Shown: positions 52,610-63,800 of the stretch, in pieces
Numbering within the stretch: position 1 is the first letter of the stretch
Layout of the letters: each line of letters starts with the position of its first letter
Origin: Bryum argenteum
Taxonomy: Eukaryota > Streptophyta > Bryopsida > Bryales > Bryaceae
Direction: 5' to 3'
Assembly: GCA_037043015.1 (NCBI GenBank)
Contig: CM073329.1
Coordinates: 12,850,648 to 12,914,647, forward strand
DNA length: 64,000 nucleotides
Made by a program: the position numbers and the translations under genes
Notes under the pieces: model-generated
Database searches by the model: none
Told to the model about the DNA's origin: nothing
What the model saw: the letters and a program-made list of their open reading frames with translations, nothing else

Positions 52610-52679
52610 CCTTGCCTCGCCAAGCTAAGCCAAGCCAAACCCTACCACCCCTCACGCATTCGCACCTTCTGGCACCACC

Positions 52680-52688
52680 AAACCCTAA
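52680..52688. promoter_or_regulatory. Telo-box (AAACCCTAA) upstream of the AAA ATPase gene
   Basis: Exact AAACCCTAA, about 70 bases before the start codon on the minus strand, followed by a second CCCTG. Likely in the promoter or leader. Confidence 0.5.
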
Positions 52689-53159
52689 CCCTGCCCTTTC
52701 TCGCCCCCCTAATTCTTTTCTCCTCCAAAAAGCGTCTGAATCTGGAATTACAAGCTCTTCTTCGAGCTCTCGCGAAATGGCGATGAGCGCGAAAACGAAA
52801 GGTGATCAGCGACGTCGGAGATGATAAGCTCCACACACAAGGAGCCTGAAATGAAGCACGTCTGTGGATTTGAGCGTGGCTCTCTCCTGGTTCGTCAGCT
52901 CCTTCCTTCCACCTTTATCTTTTGCTCTCCTCAAGGCACCCCCAATTAACTAATATGTAATGTTTAGTGTTGTCACACTACGGTATGCGGATTAGGGTTT
53001 GGTCTAGCTTTTTATTTGGAATGAATTTGTTTGTTGGTTTTACAAAATTTTATATTACTTAGATGAGAGCAATCTTGACAATATACACTCATTTAATAGA
53101 ATTCCTTTCTCTTGCTGTAAAAAGGGTAAGTAGTGATTTGACAACCAAAACAACCAATT

Positions 53160-53720
53160 TTGATAGGGAATACGATATGAGGCTCCTCACATTCTTGTTC
53201 CAAGGTGAGATAGAAATGTGAATATGCAACTTTCACCCTCGTACGACATATATAACCTAAAGAAATGCGTGATTCTCACATGGAGGCATGTAAAAATTCA
53301 CATACAAAGGTCAATATTTGACAATAAAAATGACATGTAAAGAACTAATGAATTAAAAATCTAAATAGTAGATCGTACCTTAAAATCTTATTTACACGCA
53401 GTGAAAACAAAACATAAACAAAATCTTAACTTTTGGTGAACTTTTGAAGTTTGTGCGATCTACTAATTCATTGGGTAGATTTTTGAGAAGAAATCGAGCA
53501 TGTACAATAGTTTGGGGCAAATTTCAGTTTGCCATGATAGTGTTTTCAAACTTTGACAATAAATATCTCCTGAAGTTAAAGGAATTTTGAAGCAAGCATG
53601 GTCTTCTAAAAAGGTACGAGACAGGTTTATAACGTGGAAAATAGTTTCAACCTCATAAGTTCTAAATGTAGTAATTGAAAGCCTAACTAAACTAGAAACA
53701 ATCCAAATCAAGCCTCAATC
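53160..53720 (-). repeat. Family B repeat, copy B4 (partial)
   Basis: Read on the + strand it parallels 34020-34270: TTTTCAAACTTTGAC-ATAAAT then (A/T)CTCCT(G/A)AAGT, a TTTTGAAGCA block, and GGTA(C/T)G then TTTA(T/C)AA. Boundaries are unclear. The rest of 52810-54040 is AT-rich spacer without a gene. Confidence 0.5.
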
Positions 53721-54040
53721 TACTTTAGGTGTTAAAGTCTCCCATGTAGACATTCATGTAGAATTGGTAATTACTAAAAAATGAAATTTGAAACAAACAC
53801 TTTAATTTGGTTATTGGGAGATGAGATGACCTTTTTGGACCACCTCTAAGGGAGCATGGGAACATACAATAAGCTTAACACTAAGGAGGAGGCAATGGGA
53901 AGCTTAAGGAATCTCCGAAAGGACACCAAAAATGTCCATTTTCTTTTCTTTTAGTCCTTTCAGGATTAAGCATTTGACTTCTAAACACTACTTATAAGAC
54001 CCAAACAAAATTTTCATTTAAGATTTATATTTTGAGCACC

Positions 54041-54168
54041 TTAACCCCTAATGTAAGTTGCATTAGTCTACCCACCAATTTTTGTCATATTGAGTCAAAG
54101 TTCCAATATTTGTGAAAACAACGTGTCGGAAGGGTGACGCAATGGTCGTTTGGAGCATTAGGGGTTAA
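54041..54168. mobile_element. 128-bp miniature element with 13-bp perfect inverted ends
   Basis: TTAACCCCTAATG at 54041 and its exact complement CATTAGGGGTTAA ending at 54168. The interior (ATTAGTCTACCCACCAATTT, then TTGAGTCAAAGTT) matches parts of 47925-48040 and 25180-25290, so it looks like an internally deleted derivative of a longer element. The termini equal the left end of copy B3 (32911). Confidence 0.8.
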
Positions 54169-55123
54169 TATAGAGGTCGAGAACACACAAGTTCAAAAAA
54201 TAATTCATAATATTCAGTTTTCAACCATTTAGAGCAACTCAAAAAAAATTCTGTAAATGGATTATGTATTATTTAATAGTTGTAAATTTTATTAATGTTT
54301 TTCTTCACCATCAGCACAAGAATGTTGTTTAAGTGTAAGTAAATTTTGTGTACAAGTTCCAAGGATACTTATGTAGGTTTACTTGGTCCGGATGGGTTTC
54401 TTTTCATCGGAATGAGTCTCTCAATAGAATTCCGATAAGTGTAGAATTTCCGCAAGTGCAACAGAAAGACACATCCAAGCAAGTTAGAACAATCGAATAT
54501 CAAAAATTTTAAAGTGCTTGGGGGGGGGGGTCACATAGATGTTTTTACTAGACAACGTGTGGTATAATATAGGGAGGTATTAAATCATGATGTCTAAAAA
54601 TTAGAAAATAATTTGAGATAATATAGGGTGTACAATACTCAAATTTAAGTAAGATAAGTTGGTAAACAATTTGTCAGATTCAGAATTTTTTTATCTAAGA
54701 TACCCTAAAAGATAAGAATATAACGTGAAAATGTTTTTAAGGTCAATTATTGCACTAGGGATCTACTTGGATGGATGATAAATTGCCAACTATTATCAAT
54801 GAATGTTAAGATGAAAATGTTTGTACGACTCGGCCAAATTTTATCTTGTAACAAATTTAGGGTTGAGAAATTGCTCCTCCTTCAGGATTGCAAGTAATTG
54901 TACAAGGCAAAAAAGTACTATGAATTGGAAAATTAGGTAAAAATAGAAACCATTTAATTCATCGTGGTCATCAAAATACCCCCACAATAATACCCCTTTG
55001 CACCGCATGTGATATACCAAACCTCCTATAGAATTACCCCACGAATGGGTGCTTTAAGACGTGTAACTCACTATTCCATGAAAATTACCATCTCGTTGCA
55101 ATATGTACAAAATGCAAAGCACA
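54169..55123. other. AT-rich spacer with a G10 run, no gene seen
   Basis: Low-complexity AT-rich DNA; a run of ten G near 54521-54530. No counterpart of the Gly/His-rich exon of the paralogous C2 gene was found here. Confidence 0.5.
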
Positions 55124-55739
55124 CTACAGCCAGAAGCGCAATCTCGCCAGTACGGTGCAGAGCGACGTTTTGGGGCTTACAGTTCTAGCACCAGCGAAAC
55201 GCAGTATCAAGTCCAACACTCCTGACGATTTTCCACTACTATTATTGATCAGTGACCATTGCGTGTCATCGTATCCAGATTCGATCACCCTCTTGACTGG
55301 AATCCTGTAACAGCAAAACAGCAAATTAGAAACACCGTGATTGTCAAACCTCATCACAAAAAAGCCTTGATGGATGATACTTACTTGGTGCTACCGATGT
55401 AATCATCGCTGAGGATCATGTTATCGTTCCATACACTCACGAGAGTTTAACTCTCCCACACGGTCGATCAACTCAAACTGGTACGATCCGTTGAACGATG
55501 GGTTCTTACCTCCATCTGCACAGCAAGAACGTGGGTGAGTACGGGATCACCGCACAAAAGCTTCGATGACAAGAGGGCATATTCTCACCTGTGCACGTGT
55601 TGGTTGTAAATTTCTGTGCGGAGTATTCAATGACGACGTAAGGGTCTTGTCTGCTGAACCACTCCTTGTTGGCGAGCTTGGAACAACCTACAGCCGTCAT
55701 CTTCAGCAGCTCATCTTGCACACTGGAGCCTGCTGCCAT
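55124..55739 (-). pseudogene. C2-domain protein, SRC2-like paralog 1, frame disturbed and tail lost
   Basis: Recognisable exons: 55739-55589, 55515-55385 and from 55304. Exon 1 (MAAGSSVQDELLKMTAVGCS) and exon 2 (DGGKNPSFNGSYQFELIDRV) form the first half of a C2 domain. The next strand, VSVWNDNMILSDDYIGSTK, is in another frame, because an extra TCTC (4 bases) lies between the codons for GELN and VSVW. Exon 3 (PVKRVIESGYDDTQWSL) completes the domain. Paralog 2 at 58548-59715 then splices to a Gly/His/Pro-rich exon; here the same donor site context is present, but no such exon follows and the frame stops at 55124. C2 domains of this family bind phospholipid and calcium at membranes and respond to cold or stress. 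Probably a pseudogene; RNA could show otherwise. Confidence 0.7.
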
Positions 55740-57299
55740 ACTTGGGATGTTCTAAAACCAAGAAGGTACTGAGTCTAGAAAGTGAGTATGTTTTGTGCAA
55801 TTGGAAACTCAGTGGAAGTCCAATGCAAGTGGAATCATCAATTTTAGACTCTCCTATAATTAGTTGTGAAAGTTTGAAGTTAGATTTGTAGGGTCCCTAA
55901 AATGGTGCCCTAAATTGACACCCTAAAGTCCTCAATGCTCGTACATGATGTGGAATATGGCTTTAAAGCTAGAATGAATTGATGTGGGTTAAAAGCTATA
56001 ATGAACATGTGCATTAAAAGCTATAGGTGAAGCCATTTTTGGTCTTGCGTCAATTTCGAGTAGTATACCTTAAATTATAACTAGTTCATTCCTGCGGCAT
56101 CGTCACCCTCATACAAATAATTTTCAGTATTTTTGGGGCCATAAATACTTCAAAAATCAATATCTTGGATTTTTTCTATAATATAATATGATATAATATC
56201 ATTTAGACATCTAGTTACATCGGTTTTGAGATTAAAATTCCTATTTTTTCCACAACTCTACAAAAAAACTCGCTCTCAACGACATCTCAAGCCTCTCAAT
56301 CCAACTAGTAGTGTCTAAGATCATAATGTCACGTCCAAAACAAAAGAAACTACATGCTGTTAAAAACAGATTAGTTTGTTTTAATAAAAGTTCATTGAGT
56401 TGCATTCCAAATGAAATATACGTTTTTATAATATAGTCTTATGTCTATTCAAAGTAGTAGAAATTAAATATGGCATGCATTCTTAAACCAATCTTTAACA
56501 AATTTTATTTTTAAAACATGGAGCATGTTTCTCCATTCTAAGCCTATTATTTTGGTCTTGAATTACTTCTTCATGAATTTGTTTTTGCACTTGTGCAATC
56601 TAAGAATGCGGTTTAACAACTTTCTAGTTGGAATCTTTAGATTTTAGATTATTTGCTGTAATAAATTGTCATGATTTATTTGTTGAGTTGGATGCAGATT
56701 CAACTCTAGTTTTTGTAGTAGAAAGCTTAGAGTAGTCCAAGATGCCTTGAAGACATGACCTGCATTTTTGTGGAAGCAATTTAGTTATGGATTTGGTGTA
56801 AGGGTGTTTCTGATCAGATAAACTTTTAGGTGGAGATTTCCCGATAGAAACATGTTCGTTGATATTATTTCAACTCCAAAGTGAAATCTAGATGAGATTT
56901 TGTAACCATTTTAGGACATTGATGCAAGTGGTTGAAAATGTCGAAATTGTGTAACAATAATGATATATTATATTGCCCAATGTAACTTGCCAGCTGCCAC
57001 CCAACCATAAAAGGAGATGTTCAATGAAATCTTTGAATCACATGTATCTCCTTCACCTTCCAAGCTACGTTTTACACCACTAAGACATATTGTCTAATAG
57101 TGTTCCCACTACACAAATTGTATGGTGCTTAAGCTACCATAAACTCAAGGGTCTTTGGGAACCCAAATCCAACACTCCCACTTAGCTTGCACCATAACAA
57201 TATGTGTGTGAAATTCCATTGCTCCCACTTAATCCAAATAGGCTTTCTTGAGATTAGGAACTTCATCAACCCTCTGATAACTTTTTCTCAAAACCGATG
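55740..57299. other. AT-rich spacer, no gene seen
   Basis: The first 45 bases resemble the leader of paralog 2 (ACTTGGGA, then AAGGTACTGA at both loci). The rest is AT-rich spacer up to a copia fragment; no coding region recognised. Confidence 0.45.
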
Positions 57300-57906
57300 T
57301 AATTAGAGCACAAGTCGGAGCGGGCTTCATCAAAGCAGACCGTGTCAAGCACATAAGCCCAACTCTATTCGGTTATATGCAAGACTTGGTGGAGACAGAC
57401 CACGTGCGAGTGCAGAAGATAGAGTCTGCCCGCAATATATCCGACATGCTGACTAAAGCTCTCCCCGCGTACAAGCATCGCGAGCTTGCCCGCGCTACCG
57501 GGATGAGGACCCTCCAGGAGCTTGAGTCCTCCACTTAGAGAGCGAACGGGGAAGTAACTCTTTTCTCCTCCTGAGACCTTCCGGGGAGGAGTTTTTAGCG
57601 AGCCTTCCTCGTTCGAGGAGGAGTGTTGTGGAGGAGCTCGGCGCATCTCCCGGGTCACCGCTCAACCACTTCATTCCCTTATCCACAGAAACCGTTAGCG
57701 GCATTGATTAGCGGAGATAGCGGAGATCGTGTAGGTACGTGCATTGAATGCACGAGGCGGCCAAGCCGCCACTCCTCATCAATCTGTACCCACTCTTTTT
57801 CCCACTACTTAAGCTTCCACTCCCGTTTTCTCGGGCTCTTCTTCTTTGCATTTTCTCTTTGTCTTCCCGGAGCTCTGTTGTAGCTCCCAACACGTTATCA
57901 ACACGA
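57300..57906 (+). mobile_element. Ty1/copia 3' end (RNase H) with LTR, different copy
   Basis: Fossil fragment. 57305-57537 encodes the end of a copia RNase H (FIKADRVKHISP, VRVQKIESARNISDMLTKAL, ending ELESS). An LTR-like segment follows: TGTTGTGGAG at 57624 to CAACA at 57892, about 269 bp with TGTTG/CAACA ends. Directly after it comes CGTTATCAACACGA, nearly the same primer-site-like motif as at 28576. The rest of the element is absent. The RNase H stretch is less decayed than the element at 28.6-32.7 kb, so it is probably younger. Confidence 0.75.
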
Positions 57907-58547
57907 TGTCTAAATGTGTATTTATTTTCTTTCACTCACTCTAATTTGATTTTGCCTCACCATAGATATGATCATCAACACTTAAAAGTCCAAAGAATTA
58001 CTACATGATTTTAGGTTATGTTGTATGCTATGATTTATCCAGTGAGGAACCTTTACATCCATTGGTAATGAAGTATGCTACACCACAACTTTCAGAAAAG
58101 TTGAATTGTAGACGCTCGGACACAACAACTTTAACAATCCCATCATCCCCTCCAGCCCTATTCAAGTTATCTTTCTTTCACCCCTGTTCAATTCATATCT
58201 CCTGTAACCCTATCCAAATCATATCAGCCTGATGCCACATCCAACTAAAAGAAATCTGAACTCAAGTTTTGGATTCTCTTATTTTTTGTGAATTGGTTAC
58301 TAAAGATTAACATCCGCGAAGTGGAGTATTTGTACATTTTGGAGGAAATCCCTCATCTTTTTTTCTTTTTTCTATTGGAGTCACAAATTTTTCAGAAAGT
58401 CAAAGTCTCTAAATAAACAAGGATTTCATCATTTTCTACCTACTAGTAGTACTTCGAAGCCTCTACACTCTTGCTCAATAATAAGAGCTCTCTGCTAGTA
58501 TCTCAAAAATCAGAGCTCTCTGCTAGTATCTGTACTAAGGGTATGCA
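57907..58547. other. Spacer, no gene seen
   Basis: AT-rich DNA between the LTR and the second C2 gene; it should include that gene's 3' region. TCAGAGCTCTCTGCTAGTATCT-type block doubled near 58485-58535. Confidence 0.45.
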
Positions 58548-59715
58548 CTATCTAGCGGGATAATACATCGGAGGAGCAGTAGGTGCAGGATAGTACGAAG
58601 ATTGAGCACCGACATATGCCACTGGTTGTGGAGAGTGAAATGGGTCCTGGTAGATGGGCATGTAGGACTGGGCTGCCGCCGGAGAAGGTCCATGTCCTCC
58701 CCAAGGCGGAGGCGGATATGGATGTTGCTGAGTATAATGTGGCTGAACTGCGGCACCGTAAGGTGAAACTTCTTGTCCGCAACCTGGAGCTCCGTGTCCG
58801 TGAGCTGGAGGTCCGTGTCGGCAGGATTGCGCTCCGTGTCCGGAGGATTGCGCTCCTTGTCCGTAGAACGGAGCACCGTGTCCGCAGAATGGAGCTCCGT
58901 GTCCGCAAGCTGGAGCACCGTGTCCGCAAGCTGGAGCACCGTGTCCGCAAGCTGGAGCACCGTGTCCGCAGAATGGAGCTCCGTGTCCGCAAGCTGGAGC
59001 GCCCGTCCCAGGCGCTACTTGTTCAAGACCCTGCAGAGAAATCGCATATTGATTATCACCTTATTGATTTGATTCTACCATCACTTGCAATGTATACAAG
59101 AAGCAAATCAAATTACAGCCAAAGAGCGCAACTACTTTACTGGGGTGAGATCTGTTTTGGGGCTTACAGTTCTAGCGACTTGCAGAGCCACATTCAACAC
59201 TCCTGATGAATCTTTGTTTTCATTATTGGTCAGTGTCAATTGCCTGCGATCGCTCCCCGATTCAATCACCTTGTTGAGTGGAATCCTGAAATCGTTGGGA
59301 AAAAAATGTTAGAAACACCTCTTTCAATTATCAACCCTAAAGAACATTGTTGGAAGATACTTACGTGGTGCTACCGATGCGATCATTGCGTTGTATCCGG
59401 TGACTGTTCCATACACTCGCGTTTATCTCTCTGATCAACGTCGATCAACGTAAACTGGAACGATTGGTTAAACGATGGGTTCCTTCCTCCATCTGCACAG
59501 TAATAACGACGTGAGTACTGGAACACCACACGAAAGCTTCAATGATGTGAGGGCGAATTTTCACCTTTGCAAATTAGGGTTTGACTCTCTTGTCCAGCGT
59601 AATCAATGAGGACGTAGGGATCTTGTTTGCCGATCCACTGCCTGGCGTTGAGATTGGAACAACCTAAAACAGTGATCTCCAGCACCCGACCTTGAACACT
59701 GGTGCCTGTTGCCAT
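58548..59715 (-). CDS. C2-domain protein, SRC2-like paralog 2, with Gly/His/Pro-rich tail; frame disturbed in exon 2
   Basis: Exons (minus strand): 59715-59565, 59492-59365, 59285-59168, 59030-58548. The C2 domain spans exons 1-3 (QGRVLEITVLGCSNLNARQW, DGGRNPSFNQSFQFTL, REINASVWNSHRIQRNDRIG, PLNKVIESGSDRRQLTL). Exon 4 encodes a 160-residue tail: repeats of GHGAPAC/GHGAPFC (about eight 7-residue units, then decayed ones) and a Pro/Tyr/Gln-rich end (YPPPPWGGHG, YYPAPTAPPMYYPAR). The summed exons are 880 bases, one too many. The cause is visible: a 10-base tandem duplication near 59430-59450 (TGATCAACGT then CGATCAACGT on the + strand) between the codons for FTLI and REIN. Everything else is intact (290 codons without it). 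Either a recent pseudogene, an allele, or an assembly slip. Membrane/calcium-responsive role is inferred from family. Confidence 0.75.
58760..59012 (-). repeat. 21-bp minisatellite encoding GHGAPxC repeats
   Basis: On the + strand GGAGC(A/T)CCGTGTCCGCA recurs every 21 bases, with near-identical units between 58870 and 59000 and decayed ones down to 58760. On the minus strand it encodes Gly-His-Gly-Ala-Pro-(Ala/Phe)-Cys. The unit length keeps frame. Confidence 0.9.
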
Positions 59716-60849
59716 ACTTGGGAGTGTTTGAAAACTAAAAGGTACTGAACTTGAAAATTAGCAGACTGAACCCACTGAAGCCTGCACAAGGGTGGTCTTG
59801 TGAAGGGCTAGTATGAGAACGCGAGTATGATCTTCAGATCAAAGGAGAGAGGTCTCTTTTACACATCCAGGAGCGTGAAGCGTTAACTTGGAGGGATTCT
59901 AGGTTCGATGTCTGCAGTATTGTCTGCATGGATGTAGCCACACGTTAGTCTTCCAAGCACATTGGAGGACGAAGCGGAGCTTGAGGCTCAAGAAATCTTC
60001 TTGGGCAAATCAGATATAGTAGCTCTTATTGAACTAGCACGTTCATCTATTTCAGCCGATGAATGTATTCGTTAACAAATACCCCTGTCCGGTCCTCTAG
60101 GGTTTACTCTCAGTCGTCTCCGACCAGATACATGTTGTTCTCTCAAAAGTCTAACATCCTTTTGCGAGGGGACCTAGCAGCCTAGGAGAGGAGTAAGAGC
60201 TCTATGTCTTCGAAGGTAAAGCTGAAGAGCCCGGTGTGTTGATTCACTAACGCTTGCGCTCCATATACTGACTAGTGTTGTCTTGACTATTGCAGTACAG
60301 TGCTCGCTATAGTAGAACAGCGCAGAAGCTGCATGATTAAACATAGTTGCGATAGACAAAGGCCAATTTGGCATTTAGAGTCAACTCCATGGGTGATTCT
60401 TCCAATCTGGAAGGAATTCCCAACTACAGCGTCTCGAGCTGGGTGCTGGTCAGGTTTGGGTACCCCCTGCAGGAACCGGAACTGCCCCGGACCACTTCAC
60501 AACTAACGAGGTAGCACGCTAGGGTTTCATTCGTACTCCTGACTCCGGACTCGGTTGGTGGGGGAGATTTCAAAATGCAAGAATCATCATTGTCTCCATG
60601 CAAGTTGTTGCCTCGTTGGCTTTGCCCCTTCACGTCAGCTTCGCGCCTTCCAGTCGTTGGCGGCTTGGCGCGTTTTTAGCTTTGCTTGATGCATGTGCCA
60701 TGGATGCTTGTCGCAATTTTTTGTGCGCATTATCTCTTGCCTTTTGAAGTCTGTTCGCTTGCTTTTCTCTTCGAAACTTGGAGTACCACGAATTTCATTT
60801 GATCTCTCTTGATTCTCCTTGAGTTATTACGCACGCTTTTCCTGCATAC
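59716..60849. other. Intergenic region between divergent genes (C2 paralog 2 and zinc-finger gene)
   Basis: Divergent neighbours mean this holds both promoters. The leader of paralog 2 (ACTTGGGAGTGTTTGAAAAC) resembles that of paralog 1. Pyrimidine-rich sequence near 60740-60830 precedes the + strand start. No other gene recognised. Confidence 0.45.
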
Positions 60850-63800
60850 ATGGATACCCTAAGTGTGCCAGAGAGTGTCAGGAAGTCAGTGAAGGTGAGC
60901 GAGGTTTTCACACCCAGTCTTTATTTCTATTTCTTTGTAATCGTTCCCTATTTCTTTTGTACTGGTAACTTCTAAAATTTTCTTTGTGCGAGACTGTACA
61001 TGGACATTTATATGAGTGTTTCATTTTAGGTGATGTTTCTTGACCTAATCGGTGATTTCTTTCCTGTAGATGTCGGAAGCAAGAGGACTTGGAGAGCAAG
61101 AGTTGGTACTACTGTATGAGAAATACAGTAAGGTGCTACCAGCAAGCTCTGGAGTTTGTGTTAACGATATTGGTGCCGATCAAGTGTCTGAGAGTATGGT
61201 CTGCCAGTATTTCGGATCAAAGAGCAGTAAGTCCGGGTGGAAGTACTACTGTCGACAAACAGACGAAGAGGCTGCCTCCATTTTAGACCTCTGGCAGCGT
61301 GTTTATGATGAGAGGGTTATGCCTAACAAAGAGATAACTTTGCAATTCGCTCGTGGTTTGATATTGCAGTCGCAAGATATCCCAGTTGATTGGATTGGAT
61401 TTGCAGTTGGTAGGGAGCGGTACAGGAGAGGTGTCAGAGTTTCTAAGAGCAAGCCTGTAGGAAAGGTTGGAGATGATAAACTTCGAGAGGTGTCCATATT
61501 AGGCAAGAAACGATGTATTGCTTCAACAGTGCCTTCTTCTTTTAAGTTGACAGTGAAAGCCGAAGTACCTGGGGACGAAGAGATGGGTAAAAAGCAAAGC
61601 TTTGGGTACAAGAATAAGTCTGTAGAGAAGGGAGTGGTTGGTGTGCCGAGATGGTCAAGTGATGAGGTACTGGAAGTGGAGAGGGGAATAGCTGGGTGTG
61701 AAAAATTGTCAAGTGAGCTCACAGCCAAACTTGAGGAGATGTCACGAGAGAAAGAGTCCTTTGAGGCTGTCCTTCGTAGAGCTCAAATGACACTTTGTGA
61801 TCGTCGGGTCTTATTACTTGAGTCTGATTTGACATTACAGAAGTTAGTACTTGAAGAGGAAACGTTACAGTCTCAAGTGGATGGAGTCGAAGCTGCTCGA
61901 ATCTCTTTAGATATTCGAATTGCAGAGCGGACAAGGATCATTTCTGTGGAAGTAATCCAAGGCTGCGAAGGGCAAATCAATGAAGTTGAACGAAAGCTTC
62001 AAGAAAGCGGGGAGCGGATCTCAATGGTGGGTTCAAGAGTGAGTGTCCTTCTCAACGTTGTTATGGAGATGAAACAACAACTCGAAAGAATGCAAGAAGG
62101 AAGTGGGAACTTGCTCTACCCACGTCCAATCTTTTCCAATCCAGAGTCACCCATTTCAACCATTCATAACCTCAATGCTTGTCCCTTTTGCGGTTTTTGG
62201 TATAGCTGCTGCAATTTTGTGAGTTTGGGATGTGGGCATACTTACCATCCATGGAGCCTCTCTGAGCACGCTTCCAAGTCTGAAATATGCCTAGTAAAAT
62301 CTTGCGGCAAGAAAATTCAAGACGAGTCCATAGCATCAATTGGGATGCGGCCGACCAATGCTCCGACCATTGCTAGTAGCGAGAGTGCAAGAAAACCATC
62401 TTCAGGTACTTTCAAGAATCTATAATCCGTTCCTTATATTGTCTTAGGTTGCGTTCTTTTTCCTGGATAATCCCATTCTACGTCCTGACTTTTTTTATAG
62501 TCTAGTACTGAGCCATGGAAGTTGAACCGGAAGTGTGGAAGTAAAGTAGAATATTTAGAAAGCTGCCGGACCTCGGACTCTTCAAGTCAGGACAGGAGAT
62601 GTAGCTTCAAAGTTCCGGGGACCAAGTTTATTGATCCTGATTCTTGAAACCTCATTTTGAAAGCTAATTTGTGGATTCCTCGTTCCGGATTTGACTTATT
62701 TTAGGAGTCCTTGGTTTTGTACTGTAGTTTCAGGAGACCTGGTTGGCTGGCTTGTCCGGACTCTTGTTTCATTATCCGGACTCTTGTTTACGGACTCTTG
62801 TTTCAGCAACGTGGTTCCGGTCTTCCAGACTCTTGTTTCAAGATCCGGACTCTTGTTTCAGGATCGAGACTCTTGTTTACGGACTTTTGTTTCAGCAACT
62901 TGGTTCAGGATATCTAACTTTGTAGTATTTCTTTATTGCAAGTTTTGCTCATGTATTTTTTCCTCGATGGTGCAGCATTTAAGGCGGTGAAATCCCTCGA
63001 TACCAACGAGAAAGGAATTGGGTCATCGCCAATCTCACAAGAATTGCCGAAGTTGCTAGAGTCAAGATGGGAGTTTGATGCAATTCAAGAGGCTCAACAA
63101 ACGCCTCTATCTCAGGGTAGTGAAACAACCACTTTGCTTGGAACTGTCAACCAGAGTACTTCTTGCATGGTATGCAAGACTAGGTCTCATTTGTGTTCTT
63201 AAAGGTACTATTCTATTCCACATGCCTCAAATAATCAAAATGTTTTATCGTAATGTACATCTTTTAAGAATTGACTCTCTTAGTAATTATTAAGTGGATT
63301 GGAGGTTTGCAGGAATGTGGCCACAATTGCTTTTGCTTTCCATGCGTGCAGGGCTTAAAAGCATGCCCAATATGCAAGCAACATATTAATGGATGGGAAC
63401 CATTACAACCCATCTCAACTGTGAGCCCCTTGCTCTTGTCACTTGGTGGTGCCGAAGACATAGAATTAGACGCCTTGCTTGCAAAGCCAGTTGTTGTGAA
63501 GAAGCGGAAAGGCGATGCTACTTCCCCAATTTTGGAAGAAATAAGAATGTCCACGGTCCAACTTGATGCTGAAGAAGATGGCGGCAATATGAGCGATGAT
63601 AGTAGCGGGGGAAGAACTGGTTGGGTGGAATATTGCGACGATGAGACTTTTCGGCAAGGAGGATCTCGAACTGTGTCCATTACAACTGCAATTGATCTAT
63701 GCAATGATGAGGGCACAGAAGAAGAGCAACCCACCAAAGAGGCAGACTTTGGAGTTTTCAATGATGGACCAAACCCAAGGTTGAAGCGCGCTCGAGCAGG

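Noticed and set aside
58535-59206. Long + strand frames with Arg/Glu- or Ser/Val-rich repeats across 58583-59206
   Set aside because: They are alternative readings of the 21-bp minisatellite in the tail of C2 paralog 2. The minus-strand reading has proper exon borders, the C2 domain upstream and a stop at 58548.
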